A program made the translations under genes and the position numbers. 64,000 bases of DNA from Paulinella micropora (Eukaryota; Cercozoa; Imbricatea; Euglyphida), in the NCBI GenBank assembly GCA_009731375.1, contig BJOX01000062.1, positions 1,103,289-1,167,288 of the forward strand. Direction: 5' to 3'. The notes under the pieces are model-generated. The model had not been told where the DNA came from, did not search any database, and saw only the letters and a list, made by a program, of their open reading frames with translations. This document shows, in pieces, positions 62,221 through 64,000 of the stretch; positions within the stretch are counted from its first letter, which is position 1; each line of letters starts with the position of its first letter.

Positions 62221-62277
62221 TGTGCAAACATGCTTCTCCTGCTCTGTACATGCAGTTGGCCTGTCGATGTGTGATAA

Positions 62278-62334
<57 letters not shown>

Positions 62335-62385
62335 CAGATAGCTTCTCCTGCTCTGTACATGCAGTTGGCCTGTCAATGTGTGATA
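62221..62385 (-). repeat. Two acceptor-edge copies of the zinc-binding exon
   Basis: Sense ACACAT(T/C)GACAG then GCCAACTGCATGTACAGAGC AGGAGAAGC in both, against GCCAACTGGATGTACAAATG in the 61028 exon. Separated by a GA array. No donor. Confidence 0.7.
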
Positions 62386-62400
62386 GATATACAGATAGAT

Positions 62401-62458
62401 GGATGGAAGGTAGATAGATAGACAGACACACAGACAGACAGATAGATAGCTAGCTAGC

Positions 62459-62531
<73 letters not shown>

Positions 62532-62875
62532 TATATTAGATAGATTAGATTGATAGATGAAATATCGACTAATGTCAGAAAAAAGGAGCTTCTGATTTCG
62601 TCAACCAGGAAGTCTGTGGGTAAAGTATTAACCCGATGCCCAGCTAAGCCGTGATGTTTGCACGGAAGGGACTGATACAGGCAATACCAAAGCTNNNNNN
62701 NNNNNNNNNNNNNNNNNNNNNNNNNNNNNNNNNNNNNNNNNNNNNNNNNNNNNNNNNNNNNNNNNNNNNNNNNNNNNNNNNNNNNNNNNNNNNNNNNNNN
62801 NNNNNNNNNNNNNNNNNNNNNNNNNNNNNNNNNNNNNNNNNNNNNNNNNNNNNNNNNNNNNNNNNNNNNNNNNNN

Positions 62876-62947
<72 letters not shown>

Positions 62948-62948
62948 G

Positions 62949-62985
<37 letters not shown>

Positions 62986-63009
62986 GTAGGTAGGNNNNNN
63001 NNNNTAGAT

Positions 63010-63101
<92 letters not shown>

Positions 63102-63175
63102 GTGAGTAGGTAGGTAGGTAGGTAGGTAGGTAGGTAGATAGATAGATAGCGAGAGCGAAAAGAAGAAAGACACGA

Positions 63176-63239
<64 letters not shown>

Positions 63240-63249
63240 GCAGACAGGC

Positions 63250-63300
<51 letters not shown>

Positions 63301-63784
63301 GAGAGAGAAAGAGAGACAGAGAGAGAGAGAGAGAGAGACAGAGAGAGAGAGAGAGACAGAGGGAGACACAGAGAGAGAGAGACAGAGGGGGAGAGAGAGA
63401 GAGAGAGGGAGAGAGAGAGAGAGAGAGGGAGAGGGAGAGACAGACAGACAGAGAGACAGAGAGACAGAGACAGAGACAGAGAGAGAGGACAGAGAGAGAG
63501 GAGAGAGAGAGAGAGAGAGAGTGAGAGAGAGAGAGAGAGACAGAGAGCGACAGAGAGAGCGACAGAGACAGAGACAGAGACAGAGACAGAGAGAGAGAGA
63601 GAGCGAGAGAGACAGAGAGACAGAGACAGAGAGACAGAGACAGAGACAGAGACAGAGACAGAGAGAGAGAGAGAAAGAGAGAAAGAAAGAGAGAGAGAGA
63701 GAGAGTCTGTGATATATATATATGCACATATATATATAAATTATATATATAAATTTATATATATATCTAAATTTATATATATAT

Positions 63785-63865
<81 letters not shown>

Positions 63866-64000
63866 AAGAGGAGAGAGAGATTGAAGTTAAGAATAATGAC
63901 CTCGGCCTCTCGCTGCATGGCCAAACTGGAAATACTAACAGCGAAAGAAATTCATACATGCAAATGAGTACTTATATACATATATCTTTATATATTTAAA
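62401..64000. repeat. GATA and GA/GACA arrays to the right edge
   Basis: GATA arrays (62440-63150, with gaps) and GA/GACA arrays (63178-63870). The short segment 63885-63960 is non-repetitive and could hold an exon (sense ...GTTAG then SSLAMQREAEVIIL), too little to call. Confidence 0.8.
62562..62694 (-). mobile_element. Interspersed repeat R1, inverted copy cut by a gap
   Basis: Reverse complement of the R1 3' end (GACTAATGTCAGAAAAAAGG ... GGCAATACCAAAGCT). Its tail on the minus strand is again TATC. The 5' part is lost in the N gap. Confidence 0.87.

Overview
The window is nuclear DNA from a eukaryote, probably an alga or other protist; I cannot name the species. The evidence is spliceosomal introns with GT/AG borders, a CCR4-NOT scaffold gene, a Ty3/gypsy LTR retrotransposon, a tRNA-derived SINE and DNA-transposon relics. 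Most of the 64 kb is microsatellite: TATC, CTAC, TTAC, CATA, TC, ATT, CTT and CTA arrays. Eight N gaps are present, several beside homopolymer or microsatellite tracts.

Region 1 (1-29.6 kb, + strand): 32 exons of CNOT1, the CCR4-NOT scaffold, from just before the CAF1-binding MIF4G domain to the stop codon. All exon phases agree, and the assembled frame is 4,401 nt plus a 2-nt split codon. The 5' part of the gene lies left of the window. Introns are almost pure microsatellite. Many exon edges (acceptor plus first bases, or last bases plus donor) are repeated 2-12 times inside the neighbouring microsatellite. This 'exon-edge satellite' structure is the most striking feature here.

Region 2 (29.6-42.8 kb): CNOT1 3' flank, a 203-bp MITE, then a complete 10.7-kb Ty3/gypsy element (31085-41763). 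It has 247-bp LTRs, a 4-bp CTGC target duplication, a CCCH-finger Gag, and Pol. Gag and Pol share one frame, separated by a UGA-C stop. Pol is broken by a +1 shift between RT and RNase H. A second MITE sits in the 5' LTR only; the 3' LTR preserves the empty site.

Region 3 (42.8-55.4 kb, - strand): a 15-exon gene (4,284 nt, phases consistent) encoding a large, low-complexity, probably nuclear protein with a CW-type zinc finger split over two exons. It shows the same exon-edge copies.

Region 4 (55-64 kb): CTA/CTT arrays, a 2.5-kb stretch without microsatellites that holds a possible three-exon 44-aa membrane protein, and fragments of a minus-strand zinc-binding gene, with copies of one exon edge up to 62.4 kb.

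Intronic repeats are strand-polarised: TATC/TACC reads on the sense strand of both the plus-strand CNOT1 and the minus-strand CW gene. Interspersed families: a 445-bp repeat with TATC tails (5 copies), the SINE (3), a 308-bp TIR element (2), TA-flanked MITEs (2) and GC-rich hairpins (3).
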